32,123 nt of DNA. Source: a virus. Location: IMG/VR virus record IMGVR_UViG_3300043418_000119, positions 1 through 32,123 of that record. One strand, given 5' to 3'. The notes beneath the pieces were generated by a model, which saw only the letters and a list, made by a program, of their open reading frames with translations, had not been told where the DNA came from and ran no database searches. Shown one piece after another: positions 7,468-16,002 of the stretch. Every line of letters starts with the position of its first letter. Position 1 is the first letter of the stretch. The position numbers were made by a program, and so were the translations under genes.

Positions 7468-8634
7468 ATGCCAAAGGGTTCTATTAGTTGGTTCAGCAAT
7501 TCCCCTGACGCACCTACTGGTTATGGTGTGCAAACTAAGCAGGTTGTGAAACGCCTTCTTGATGATGATTACAAGGTTGCTATTTTGAGCAACTATGGTC
7601 GTGAGGGTGTTGATGGTGAAGTGCGTGTGGGGAATCATGTTATCCCTGAGTTTGCGCGTGGCACTGACGCTTATTCCCAAGACGTTACCCCATTGAACTT
7701 TCAAATGTGGAAAGCACAGAACCCTGGTATGCCTTCTGCGTTGATTACTTTGTATGACACTTGGATTATGAAGGGTGCGTATAAGGATGTTCCTATTGGG
7801 TCTTGGACACCTGTGGATCATCATCCTGCCCCACCACCAGTATTGGAGTGGTTGGCTCGCCCGAACGTGACCCCGATTGCTATGAGCAAGTTTGGTCAGA
7901 AAGTTATTCAGGATGCGGGCATTGAGGCTGAGTATGTGCCTCATGCTGTTGAGCGTGTGTTTCAACCAACTTCGATGGTTGGGAAGCAAACTAACCGCGA
8001 GTATTTGGGGTTTACGGATTCTGATTTCATTGTGGGTATGAACGCAGCTAATAAGGCTAATGGTTTGGTTCACCGTAAAGCGTTTGCTGAAAACTTGTTG
8101 GCGTTTGCTATTTTCGCTAAGAAACGTACTGATGCGAAACTGTATTTGCACACTGACATGTTTGGGGCTTTTGGTGGTTGGGCTTTGACCCCGTTGCTGG
8201 AATCAGTTGGTATTAGCACTGACCAGGTTGTGTTTGTGGATCAGATTGCTTACCGTAAGGGTATTTCGCAAAACATTTTGGCGGGTATTTATTCAGCATT
8301 TGACGTGTATTTGGGTGCGTCTTATGGTGAGGGTTTTGGTGTGGGTACGATTGAGGCTCAAGCTTGTGGTGTGCCGGTGATTGTTTCGGACTTTGCTGCG
8401 TCTAGTGAACTTGTTGGTGAGGGTTGGTTGGTTCAGGGTCAACCGTTGTGGGATCACCATCAGCGTGCCTGGTTCAATGTTCCTAACGTGAATAGCATTG
8501 TGGATGCCCTTGAGCAAGCGTATAAGCGCGGTAGGGGCGTTTCTGCTAAGGCTTTGGAGTTCGCTAAGCAATACGATGCTGATGCCGTGTATGAGGCGCA
8601 TTGGAAACCTGTTTTGGCTAAGTTGCTGAAGTGA
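7468..8634 (+). CDS. Glycosyltransferase, GT4-like (GT-B fold)
   Basis: 388 aa. ATG at 7468 is chosen over the upstream in-frame TTG at 7435 because AAAGGA sits 5 bases before it and the TTG lies in the terminator tail. The C-terminal half has the retaining GT4 signature E-x7-E (E288, E296) in GEGFGVGTIEAQACGVPVI, which binds the nucleotide-sugar donor. An N-terminal SNSPDAPTGYG loop suits the acceptor domain. It is the first gene of a three-gene cluster with a GT2-like enzyme and a nucleotidyltransferase, wedged between the capsid and connector genes. The likely role is glycosylation of a virion protein or a host envelope polymer; the sugar is unknown. Confidence 0.85.
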   Translation: MPKGSISWFSNSPDAPTGYGVQTKQVVKRLLDDDYKVAILSNYGREGVDGEVRVGNHVIPEFARGTDAYSQDVTPLNFQMWKAQNPGMPSALITLYDTWIMKGAYKDVPIGSWTPVDHHPAPPPVLEWLARPNVTPIAMSKFGQKVIQDAGIEAEYVPHAVERVFQPTSMVGKQTNREYLGFTDSDFIVGMNAANKANGLVHRKAFAENLLAFAIFAKKRTDAKLYLHTDMFGAFGGWALTPLLESVGISTDQVVFVDQIAYRKGISQNILAGIYSAFDVYLGASYGEGFGVGTIEAQACGVPVIVSDFAASSELVGEGWLVQGQPLWDHHQRAWFNVPNVNSIVDALEQAYKRGRGVSAKALEFAKQYDADAVYEAHWKPVLAKLLK

Positions 8635-9275
8635 TTCCAGTTGTCGGGTTCGCAACCCTGAAACGATTTGACCTAGCCGACCGGTTGCTGGCTAGCATTG
8701 ATTTCCCTGTTGAAAACCTTGTCATCGTAGACAACAGCGGCAAAGCTGAATGGAACCCTGAAAAGCCTTTGTGGGTTCAAAACATGTGGGTTATTCGTGT
8801 GCCGTTCGGGTTGGGTTTGGTTGGGGCTTGGAACCTTATTGTGAAGTCAACGCCTTATGCCCCGTATTGGGTGTTAGTAAACGATGACGCTTGGTTCGCA
8901 TCTGGATCATTACGAATCATTAGTGAGGATGTGGACACCAATGCACTCAACTTTGTGGACATACAGCCCAAATGGTCTGCGCCGATTTTTGGCGAAGGCA
9001 TGGTGGATAAAGTGGGTTTGTATGACGAACGCTTTTATCCTTTGTATTTTGACGATAATGATCTTGAACGTCGTGTGGTGCATCATGGTGTCAGAATCAA
9101 AACGATTAAAGCAAAAGTTCATCACGATAATTCATCAACTTTGGTTGGGCATGAACAGGTGAATGCTATTTCGTATCAGAAGAACAGTGAGTTATTTCAG
9201 CGTAAGCAAGCTGAACAGGATTTCACGCAGGGTGAATGGTCGCTGAATACTAGAAGGGGCAACCGATGGGATTGA
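8631..9275 (+). CDS. Glycosyltransferase, GT2-like (GT-A fold)
   Basis: 214 aa with a GTG start overlapping the previous stop (GTGA), so it is probably translationally coupled. The N-terminus, VVGFATLKRF followed by VIVDNSG, is the Rossmann-like donor site of GT-A enzymes. VNDDAWF (D85, D86) takes the place of the metal-binding DxD. YFDDNDLERRVVHHG and a following KVHHDNSST match the C-terminal acidic/His motifs of rhamnosyl-type GT2 enzymes. It is somewhat short, about a catalytic domain only, with no TM segment. It probably adds a sugar in series with the GT4 enzyme. Confidence 0.82.
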   Translation: MIPVVGFATLKRFDLADRLLASIDFPVENLVIVDNSGKAEWNPEKPLWVQNMWVIRVPFGLGLVGAWNLIVKSTPYAPYWVLVNDDAWFASGSLRIISEDVDTNALNFVDIQPKWSAPIFGEGMVDKVGLYDERFYPLYFDDNDLERRVVHHGVRIKTIKAKVHHDNSSTLVGHEQVNAISYQKNSELFQRKQAEQDFTQGEWSLNTRRGNRWD

Positions 9276-9700
9276 CTATTTACACTGGTGGGACTTTTGA
9301 TTTGTTCCATAACGGCCATGCAGAGTTCCTACGCCGATGCGCCGAACTAGGCCGTGTAGTTGTTTCGTTGAACACTGACGAGTTCATAGCAACCTATAAA
9401 GGCAAACCACCGGTGATGACGTTTGATGAACGCGCTGATGTTTTGCTTGCTTGCCGTTACGTTGACCGTGTCATTCCTAACGTTGGCGGTGCGGATTCCA
9501 AACTTGCCATTGACATTATCCAACCTGACCTGGTTGTGATTGGTTCTGATTGGGCTGTGCGTGACTATTACAAACAAATGGGATTCGACCAGGCGTGGTT
9601 GGATGTGCGTGGTATTGGGCTTTGCTACATTCCTTACACTCAAGGGATTAGTACTACTCAAATTAAGGAACGTCTTAGGTTCGGTAAACTAGAAGCATAG
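9266..9700 (+). CDS. Cytidylyltransferase-like nucleotidyltransferase
   Basis: 144 aa, overlapping the previous gene by 10 bases. TGGTFDLFHNGHAEFL carries the HxGH nucleotide-binding motif (H15, H18), and GISTT (residues 127-131) is the second conserved motif of the glycerol-3-phosphate cytidylyltransferase and ADP-heptose synthase family. The length equals that of a single-domain enzyme of the TagD type. It would activate a sugar- or alcohol-phosphate with CTP or ATP, supplying a donor for the two adjacent transferases. The exact substrate cannot be read from sequence. Confidence 0.82.
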   Translation: MGLTIYTGGTFDLFHNGHAEFLRRCAELGRVVVSLNTDEFIATYKGKPPVMTFDERADVLLACRYVDRVIPNVGGADSKLAIDIIQPDLVVIGSDWAVRDYYKQMGFDQAWLDVRGIGLCYIPYTQGISTTQIKERLRFGKLEA

Positions 9701-9718
9701 ACTTCTGAAAGGCCACTA

Positions 9719-10348
9719 ATGGCAATTACCAATGGTTATGCAACGCTTGCACAGGTCAAGTCTGCGCTTCGTATTACTGACACAGTTGATGACGCATTGA
9801 TTGAGTTGGCTGTTGAAGCTGCTTCACGCGAGATTGATGCTTATTGTTCCAGAGTGTTTTACAACATGGGTTCTGGTAGCCGTTTCTTTTCAGCATCGGA
9901 TCCATACTTCTGCCCTATTGATGACCTTATTAGCATTACCGAGTTGGCGACCGCGCTCACCAGCAACGGTAACTATGACACTGTTTGGGCTAATCCTTCT
10001 AGTGGTCAGAACAACGGTGATTACCAGCTTGAACCTTTGAACGCGGCTTACCCAACTGACGGTATTGTTTCCCCAACCACGGGTATTCGTGCGTTGTGGC
10101 GTTACTTGTTCCCAACCATCGGCGGTAACGCTTTGGTTCGTGTAACCGGTACTTGGGGTTGGTCGGCTATTCCGACACCTATCAAACAGGCAACTGTTAT
10201 CCAGGCAACCCGTATTTTCAAACGAAACGATTCGCCTTTGGGTGTGGCTGGTTTCGGTGACATGGGTGTTATGCGTATCAGCTCACAACTTGACCCCGAC
10301 GTGCGCCAGTTGATTGAACCTTACAAGTTGGCTAGGAACTTCGCGTGA
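9719..10348 (+). CDS. Head-tail connector (adaptor, gp6/gp15-like)
   Basis: 209 aa with GAAAGG upstream. The N-terminal YATLAQVKSALRITDTVDDALIELAVEAASREIDAYCSR region is the helical start of head-tail adaptor proteins, which dock onto the portal ring from below. The middle is variable and beta-rich, and the C-terminal helix (IKQATVIQATRIFKR ... QLIEPY) is also typical. It is separated from the capsid gene by the glycosylation cluster, which is unusual, since these genes are normally adjacent. Confidence 0.8.
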   Translation: MAITNGYATLAQVKSALRITDTVDDALIELAVEAASREIDAYCSRVFYNMGSGSRFFSASDPYFCPIDDLISITELATALTSNGNYDTVWANPSSGQNNGDYQLEPLNAAYPTDGIVSPTTGIRALWRYLFPTIGGNALVRVTGTWGWSAIPTPIKQATVIQATRIFKRNDSPLGVAGFGDMGVMRISSQLDPDVRQLIEPYKLARNFA

Positions 10349-10746
10349 TAACGGCTCTACGCGACGGCATCGCTTCAAACCTTGCCACCATTCCAGGGCT
10401 TCGCACCAAAGGGTTTGTGCCAGATACTTTCAGCGCACCAATGGCGGTGGTCGAACCACTAACCATCAACTTCGACACCACTATGGGTCGTGGCCTTGAC
10501 GAGTTCAACTTCAAAGTGACTGTGTTGGTTGGGCGTTCCAGCGACCGTGCTTCACAGGCAAGCCTTGATGCTTACTGTTCTTCGTCAGGGGATTCAAGTG
10601 TTAAGTCTGCGATAGAATCAGATAGGACACTTGGCGGAAAGGCTAACGATCTCCGAGTGACCGGCATCACCACTTATGGTGGGCTAACCATCGGAGATAC
10701 CACTTATCTTGCAGCAGAGTTTGCTGTCAAGGTTTACGCAAATTAG
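10345..10746 (+). CDS. Putative tail terminator / minor tail protein
   Basis: 133 aa, GTG start overlapping the adaptor stop. The start is helical (ITALRDGIASNLATIPGL), followed by beta strands with FNFKVTVLVGRSSDRASQASLDAY. This pattern matches actinophage proteins encoded between the connector and the tail-tube gene, assigned as tail terminators that cap the tail tube. No separate head-tail stopper gene is evident, so this could serve either role. The assignment rests on order and general pattern. Confidence 0.65.
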   Translation: MITALRDGIASNLATIPGLRTKGFVPDTFSAPMAVVEPLTINFDTTMGRGLDEFNFKVTVLVGRSSDRASQASLDAYCSSSGDSSVKSAIESDRTLGGKANDLRVTGITTYGGLTIGDTTYLAAEFAVKVYAN

Positions 10747-10755
10747 GAGAAATAA

Positions 10756-11172
10756 ATGGCAAAGTTTGTAGCCACTCAGTTTCAGATTTCGTTGAACGGA
10801 ACTGACCTGACTAACAGCCTTCACGCAGCCGAGCTAGACATCAAGGCTAACGAAGTTGACACCACCACCTTTGGAACTTCCAGCACCGTTTACAAGTCGG
10901 TTGTTGGTGGCATCGTTTCGGGTTCTGTAAAGCTTGAGTTCTACCAGGACTTCGCTGCTGGTTCCGTTGACGCAACCATTTGGCCGCTAATCAACACTGT
11001 TGGAACTGTTGTTATCAAGCCTTTGGGTACCGCTGTCTCGGCAACCAATCCTTCTTACACTGCAAACGTACTAATCAACGCCTACCAGCCTATTGCTGGT
11101 TCTGTTGGTGACCTTGCATCGTTTAGCGTTACTTGGCCAACCACCGGTACCGTAACCCGCGCCACCGCTTAA
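10756..11172 (+). CDS. Major tail (tube) protein
   Basis: 138 aa behind AGGAGAAATA. Motifs FQISLNGTDLTNSLHAAELDIKAN and VDTTTFG are characteristic of small siphovirus tail-tube proteins, which polymerise as hexameric rings. It lies in the canonical place just before the tail assembly chaperones. Like the capsid gene it uses mainly C/G-ending codons (AAC, TTC, ACC, AAG), fitting an abundant virion protein. Confidence 0.85.
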   Translation: MAKFVATQFQISLNGTDLTNSLHAAELDIKANEVDTTTFGTSSTVYKSVVGGIVSGSVKLEFYQDFAAGSVDATIWPLINTVGTVVIKPLGTAVSATNPSYTANVLINAYQPIAGSVGDLASFSVTWPTTGTVTRATA

Positions 11173-11181
11173 GGATAAAAA

Positions 11182-11433
11182 TTGAAAATTGACCTACGCA
11201 TTGAGTACTTGTCTGGTGATGTTTCTGAGGTAACTGCTCAGGCTTCTGACCTGGTTGCTTTTGAAGATAAATACAACATTTCTGTATCTAAGTTGGAAAC
11301 CGAAATGAAGTTCAGCCACCTATTGTTTTTGGCTTGGCACGCATCGAAGCGCGCTAAGTTGACCGACAAAGTTTTTGAAGAGTGGATTGAACTTGTTTCT
11401 TCAGCTGGTGTTCCAGATCAAAACCCAAAATAA
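11182..11433 (+). CDS. Tail assembly chaperone, short form (gpG-like)
   Basis: 83 aa from a TTG start with AAGGA six bases upstream. This small acidic protein lies between the tail-tube and tape-measure genes, where siphoviruses encode the G protein. The zero frame ends at TAA 11431, directly after the heptamer CCCAAAA. It acts with the frameshifted GT form to load tape measure and tube subunits; it is not in the virion by analogy with lambda. Confidence 0.8.
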   Translation: MKIDLRIEYLSGDVSEVTAQASDLVAFEDKYNISVSKLETEMKFSHLLFLAWHASKRAKLTDKVFEEWIELVSSAGVPDQNPK

Positions 11434-11588
11434 AAGGGCTAGGTGAAACTAGCCAGCATTGGTTTATTGCAAGCCTGGCTTGTGAAACTGGTATAGCACC
11501 TAGCCTTTTGCTTTTGGAATCTGAACGAATGTTGTGGACTATGGGCAAGTATTTGCAGTACCGCAACAACGTGCAGAATGGTGGTTAA
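11182..11588 (+). CDS. Tail assembly chaperone, -1 frameshifted form (gpGT-like)
   Basis: If ribosomes slip -1 at CCCAAAA (11424-11430), the protein continues from 11430 for 52 codons to TAA 11586-11588, giving about 135 aa. The extension contains WFIASLACETGIAP and ERMLWTMGKYLQYRN, the aromatic helical T-domain type seen in other siphoviruses. Its stop overlaps the next start (TAATG), as with other gene pairs here, and the extension has no start codon or ribosome site of its own. This strongly supports programmed frameshifting. Confidence 0.82.
11424..11430 (+). promoter_or_regulatory. -1 ribosomal slippery heptamer CCCAAAA
   Basis: The zero frame reads C CCA AAA TAA and the -1 frame reads CCC AAA, a fully re-pairing X-XXY-YYZ heptamer directly before the stop. 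It lies at the G/T junction of the tail chaperone gene, the established place for such a site in siphoviruses. Confidence 0.85.
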
Positions 11589-12103
11589 TGATGCCTGATA
11601 AGTTTTATCTTGTCAATGAGGGCGTTATGCCTATCAACCAGTTGGTTAAGGGTTTGAAAGCCATTGATCCAGAGTTGCGTAAATCGTTTATTCGTAATCT
11701 AAAAACGATTGCTAAGCCTGTTGAGTTGGCTATTAAGCAGCAGTTGCCGCAGGTTTCACCTTTGACGGGTATGAACAATAAAGGTCGTTTAGGTTGGGGT
11801 GTTGGTAAAGCACCGGATTCAACAAGTATTTTGTTCAAATCTGGTGGTTCTAAAACTCAAGCTGTGACCCCGTTGTTGTCAGTGCGCGCTAACTCTGCTG
11901 CTATGTCGCTTGTGGACATGGCTGGTCGTAAGTCTGATGGCAATACTGCTTCGGGTCGTGCAATGATTCGTAAACTTAATTCCATGCGTAGTGCTTCTCG
12001 TTATGTTTACCCTGGTGGTGAATCAGCTCGTGACCAGGTGATTCAGCAGATTCAGGATTGCATTGAGGAAACTTCGAAAATCGTGATGAGAGAGTTCGCT
12101 TAA
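11588..12103 (+). CDS. Minor tail/connector-like protein before tape measure
   Basis: 171 aa. The start ATG 11588 overlaps the chaperone-extension stop; ATG 11591 is a close alternative, and the in-frame ATG at 11534 would overlap the frameshift product. An N-terminal helix (LVKGLKAIDPELRKSFIRNLKTIAKPV) is followed by a loop with SPLTG and a C-terminal region with RYVYPGGESARDQVIQQIQ. The overall plan recalls HK97 gp10-type proteins, although those normally lie before the tail-tube gene. Its stop overlaps the tape-measure start (TAATG). Function inferred from location only. Confidence 0.6.
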   Translation: MMPDKFYLVNEGVMPINQLVKGLKAIDPELRKSFIRNLKTIAKPVELAIKQQLPQVSPLTGMNNKGRLGWGVGKAPDSTSILFKSGGSKTQAVTPLLSVRANSAAMSLVDMAGRKSDGNTASGRAMIRKLNSMRSASRYVYPGGESARDQVIQQIQDCIEETSKIVMREFA

Positions 12104-14130
12104 TGGCTGGCATTATTTTCCCTATTGGGTACAAGATTGATGATTCTGATTTAGCTGCTGCTGAGGGATCGTTCAAAGGGTTTGCTGGCAAAATCGGTGG
12201 CATCCTTGCTGGTTTGGGTATTGCGGCTGGTATTGGTGCCGCGGTCAAAACTGGTTTTGGTGAACTCATGGATGCGTCGGCTGGTACGGCTCAACTCCAG
12301 TCCGGTATCAAATCAACTGGCAATGCGGCAAATGTTACTGTTGGCGGGTTAAATAACCTTGCTTCTTCTATTCAAGCGTATTCTGGGCAGACCGATGACA
12401 GCATTGTTTCGTCTGAAAAACTTTTGCTCACGTTTGGCAACATCAAAAATGGTGTGGGTGCTGGTAATGACATTTTCAACCAAGCAACTAAGGTCACTGC
12501 TGACATGGCCGCCAAAATGGGTGGCGATGCTTCTGGGTCGGCTATGCAGTTGGGTAAAGCCCTTCAAGACCCTGTAAATGGTATTTCTGCTTTGACGCGT
12601 GTTGGTGTTTCGTTCACTGATGGTCAAAAAGAGCAAATTAAGTCTATGGTCGCTAATGGTGACACCATGGGCGCGCAAAAAGTTATTTTGGCTGAGCTGA
12701 ATAAAGAATTTGGTGGAGCTGCTGAAGCTTACGGCAATAGCCTTCCAGGTATGATTGACCGTTCTAAGCGTGCATTTGAGGACATTGCACAGGTTTTGGC
12801 TGAAACTTTATTGCCGATTATTACCCCGTTGCTTGAAGGCTTCCTAAATCTATTCACTAAGGTTCAGCCTTACATTGAAAAGTTCGCTGACAAACTGGGT
12901 GGTTTGATTTCTACTCTTATGAGTGGATCTAGCGACATTGGCACGTTCTTCGGAAACATTTCTGGTGCTATTCAGGATTTTGTTTCTGGTGGTGGTCTTG
13001 AGCAAATGGTTCAGGGTTTTATTACTGGGCGTGAAAAGATTTTTACGGCTATTGCTGACATTGCCCCGCAACTGATTACTTCTTTATCAACAGCAATGAT
13101 TGATGCTATCCCTGCTTTGGTTCAGGCTTTGGTTGATGGTATTCCTGTTTTGATTGATACTGCTACTGGTTTGTTTACGTCTTTGTTAACGGCTATGGAT
13201 AAAGTTTTGCCTAAGTTGATCAAGGCTATTGCTGACGCTATTCCAAAGATTATTGATGCGATTATGACGGCTTTGCCGGACATGATTGATTCTGCTGTGG
13301 CTTTGTTTTCGGGTTTGATTGAGGGTTTGACTAAGGTTATTCCTGATGTGATTGTGGCTTTATTGGATGCGTTGCCTCAGTTGGTTGATTCGCTTTTAAC
13401 TATGTTGCCTCAGCTCATTGATGGTGCGGTCAAGTTGTTTACTGGTTTGGTTGATGCACTTATCAAAGTTTTGCCTACTTTGCTTTCCACTCTCACGGAT
13501 AAGGTTTTGCCGAAGTTGATTGATACTTTGGTTGCTTTGATTCCAGTATTGATTCCTGCTGGTGTGAAGTTGTTCCTGGCTTTGGTTGATGCTGTGACTA
13601 CTGCTTTGCCAAAAATTATTGAAGCCGTTATCAAGATTGTTCCTGAGATTACTAAGGCCTTGATTAAGGCTTTGCCTCAGCTTATTGATGCTGGCGCGCA
13701 GTTGCTTGGTGGTTTGTTGAAGGGTCTATGGGATAACGCACCGACTTTGATTGCAAACGTTGCTGCGAAACTTGGCAATGCATTGATTGATTCGGTGAAA
13801 GCCATTTTTGGTATCAAATCACCTTCGCGTGTGTTCCATGAAATCGGTGGGTTCATTACTCAAGGTTTGGCTAACGGTTTGACTGCTGGTGTTGGTTTGG
13901 TTGAAGATGCCATGTCTTTGATCACTGATGCTACTTCGATGGATGCTGGTGACGTGAACATTGGTGTTGCTGGTGGCGGTTATGCAGGTGGTTCGAGCCG
14001 TGGGGTTACTAACGTGAATGTGACGGTAAACGCTGGTATGGGTGCTGATGGTGGCGACATTGGGCGCAAGATTGTTACCGAAATTAAAAAGTATGAACGC
14101 ACTAACGGTGCTGTTTGGGCTATGGCATGA
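12103..14130 (+). CDS. Tape measure protein
   Basis: 675 aa, the longest gene product here. The N-terminal region is glycine/alanine-rich and hydrophobic (FKGFAGKIGGILAGLGIAAG). Residues of roughly 330-560 are a long series of degenerate repeats of LPxLIDxxVxL type (e.g. LPKLIKAIADAIPKIIDAI), common in tape measures of Gram-positive siphoviruses. The C-terminus has the conserved FGIKSPSRVFHEIG motif. At about 0.15 nm per residue the tail would be near 100 nm. It is in the expected place after the chaperones. Confidence 0.92.
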   Translation: MAGIIFPIGYKIDDSDLAAAEGSFKGFAGKIGGILAGLGIAAGIGAAVKTGFGELMDASAGTAQLQSGIKSTGNAANVTVGGLNNLASSIQAYSGQTDDSIVSSEKLLLTFGNIKNGVGAGNDIFNQATKVTADMAAKMGGDASGSAMQLGKALQDPVNGISALTRVGVSFTDGQKEQIKSMVANGDTMGAQKVILAELNKEFGGAAEAYGNSLPGMIDRSKRAFEDIAQVLAETLLPIITPLLEGFLNLFTKVQPYIEKFADKLGGLISTLMSGSSDIGTFFGNISGAIQDFVSGGGLEQMVQGFITGREKIFTAIADIAPQLITSLSTAMIDAIPALVQALVDGIPVLIDTATGLFTSLLTAMDKVLPKLIKAIADAIPKIIDAIMTALPDMIDSAVALFSGLIEGLTKVIPDVIVALLDALPQLVDSLLTMLPQLIDGAVKLFTGLVDALIKVLPTLLSTLTDKVLPKLIDTLVALIPVLIPAGVKLFLALVDAVTTALPKIIEAVIKIVPEITKALIKALPQLIDAGAQLLGGLLKGLWDNAPTLIANVAAKLGNALIDSVKAIFGIKSPSRVFHEIGGFITQGLANGLTAGVGLVEDAMSLITDATSMDAGDVNIGVAGGGYAGGSSRGVTNVNVTVNAGMGADGGDIGRKIVTEIKKYERTNGAVWAMA

Positions 14131-15350
14131 GTAAACCAGCAATAAAAGTTGAGCTTGGTTTTGGTGAAGCCGCACCAGGTGACTTTTTTACCCTTGATGA
14201 TGCTGTGCGTGGTGTTTTGGATAACACTATTTATGTGTTGAATAGTGGTGCCTGGTATGACGTGACTTCTTATGTCACTGATGTGGGTATTAGTCGTGGC
14301 CGTAACCGTGAACTAGATCGCTTCAATGCTGGTCACCTTGATGTGCGGTTCAATAACCGTGACCGTTCCTTTGACCCTACTTATACTTCTTCGCCGTTCT
14401 ATGGGTCTGTGGTGCCTCGTAAAGACATTCGTGTGAGTGTGAATGGTGCGTTGCAGTTTGTTGGGCAAACTGATGACTGGTCTTTGGAGTATTCACCGGA
14501 TGGGAATAGTACGGCGAGCGCGTCAGCTTATGACGGGTTTCTGAAACTTAGTCAGCAACAGTTGGCTGGTGGTACTGCTACGGCTCAGTTGTCGGGTGCG
14601 CGTGTGAACGCTGTGTTGTCTGATTCAAATGTTCAATGGTCGGCTACTCAACGAAACATCAATGTTGGTCAGCAAATGTTGCAAGCCGATGTGATTAAAC
14701 CTAATCAGGATGTGTCTGGTTACATTGGGTTGATTGAGCAGAGTGAACCTGGCATGTTCTTCATTGATAAGAATGGTTATGCCACTTGGTTGGATCGCGC
14801 ACATGTTCCTGCCACGGGTTCGATTACTGTTCTTGCTGATGATGGTACTGGTGTGCCTTATACGGCTGTGCATGTTGTGTATGGTTCGGAACTGCTTTAC
14901 AACCAGGTGACGGTTGGGCGTGTGAATGGTGGTACTGCAACCACTATGAATGGTGATTCGCAAACGGCTTATGGTGTGCGTGCTTTGTCGCAGACAAACT
15001 TGTTGATGGATAACGATGCTGATGTTGCTAATCTGGCGCAATGGTTGGTGAATCAGTATGACAACCCTGAGTTCCGTTTTGAATCGGTTGAAATCATGTT
15101 GAATGATTTGTCACCGGCGCAGCAAGCTTCAGTGTTGAGCCTTGAGATTGGTGATTCGTGCAACATTGTGTTCACACCAAACAAAATCGGTTCAGCTATT
15201 ACTAAAACTTGTTCGGTGTTGGGTGTTTCGCACGCTATCGGCATTGATTCGCACAAAATGGTTTTGAAGTTCAAGACGTTAGAGAACACCGTTTTCGTTC
15301 TGGATGATGCCGTTTACGGCTTGCTAGACTTGAATTCGTTGAGTTATTAG
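14127..15350 (+). CDS. Baseplate/tail-hub minor tail protein
   Basis: 407 aa; ATG 14127 is chosen because it forms an ATGA overlap with the tape-measure stop (an in-frame TTG lies four codons upstream). Beta-rich, with a conserved segment LDVRFNNRDRSFDP and PRKDIRVSVNG seen in actinophage minor tail proteins that follow the tape measure. It combines distal-tail and hub positions in one gene. The two ends carry related motifs, FTLDDAVRGVLDN near residue 20 and FVLDDAVYGLLDLN at the C-terminus. Confidence 0.72.
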   Translation: MSKPAIKVELGFGEAAPGDFFTLDDAVRGVLDNTIYVLNSGAWYDVTSYVTDVGISRGRNRELDRFNAGHLDVRFNNRDRSFDPTYTSSPFYGSVVPRKDIRVSVNGALQFVGQTDDWSLEYSPDGNSTASASAYDGFLKLSQQQLAGGTATAQLSGARVNAVLSDSNVQWSATQRNINVGQQMLQADVIKPNQDVSGYIGLIEQSEPGMFFIDKNGYATWLDRAHVPATGSITVLADDGTGVPYTAVHVVYGSELLYNQVTVGRVNGGTATTMNGDSQTAYGVRALSQTNLLMDNDADVANLAQWLVNQYDNPEFRFESVEIMLNDLSPAQQASVLSLEIGDSCNIVFTPNKIGSAITKTCSVLGVSHAIGIDSHKMVLKFKTLENTVFVLDDAVYGLLDLNSLSY

Positions 15351-15360
15351 GAGATAAGAC

Positions 15361-16002
15361 ATGGCCGGTTCGGGCTGGAGAACATTCACTGCTGGTGCTG
15401 TTTTGACCGCGGCGCAGATTCAAAACTATTTGCAGGATCAGGCTGTGCAGGTTTACGCTTCGGCTGCGGCTCGTACCGCGGCTTTGGGTACTGCTGTTGC
15501 GACTGGCATGGTGTCGTATCGTACTGATGGTACTGCTGTTGAGTATTACAACGGTTCGGCTTGGGTTGCGTTGGTTGATTTGACCCGTGAGCAGGTGTTG
15601 CAGAATAAGACTTTGCTAACCCCGTTGGAAACTATTACTGTTTTGGCTACTGCTGCGACGGGTACTGTGAACTTTGATGCAGCTACACAGGCGATTCTTT
15701 ATTACACCACTAACGCTTCTGCTAACTTTACTTTGAACATTCGCGGTTCGGGTTCGCAAACCCTTGATTCTTACATGCAGACTGGTGAGAGTGTGACTGT
15801 TGTGTTTATGAACACTAATGGTGCGACTGCTTATTACCCGACGGCATACCAGATTGATGGTGTGGCTAAAACCCCTAAGTGGGTTTCTGGTGTTGCACCT
15901 GCTGCTGGTAACGCATCGGCTATTGATGCTTACACTCTCACGATTATTAAGACGGGTTCGGCAGCTTTCACTTTGTTGGCTTCACAGATCAAGTACGCAT
16001 AA
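15361..16002 (+). CDS. Tail protein of the second adhesin set
   Basis: 213 aa with AGGAGA upstream. The N-terminus WRTFTAGAVLTAAQIQNYLQDQAVQVYAS is a common beginning for phage tail proteins, followed by a segment of the type AxGMVSYRTDGTAVEYYNGSAWV that occurs in many fibre proteins. The C-terminal half is beta-rich. The end overlaps the next gene by the TAATG arrangement. A virion tip or fibre-base role is likely. Confidence 0.7.
   Translation: MAGSGWRTFTAGAVLTAAQIQNYLQDQAVQVYASAAARTAALGTAVATGMVSYRTDGTAVEYYNGSAWVALVDLTREQVLQNKTLLTPLETITVLATAATGTVNFDAATQAILYYTTNASANFTLNIRGSGSQTLDSYMQTGESVTVVFMNTNGATAYYPTAYQIDGVAKTPKWVSGVAPAAGNASAIDAYTLTIIKTGSAAFTLLASQIKYA

Noticed and set aside
7438-8151. 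237-aa ORF on the minus strand opposite the GT4 gene
   Set aside because: Antisense shadow of a gene with clear GT4 motifs. No ribosome site or recognisable domain, and virtually all genes are on the plus strand.
8640-8665. GGTTCGCAACCC-like stretch resembling a tRNA T-arm
   Set aside because: It lies inside the GT2 coding frame and no cloverleaf could be built around it. No tRNA found elsewhere.
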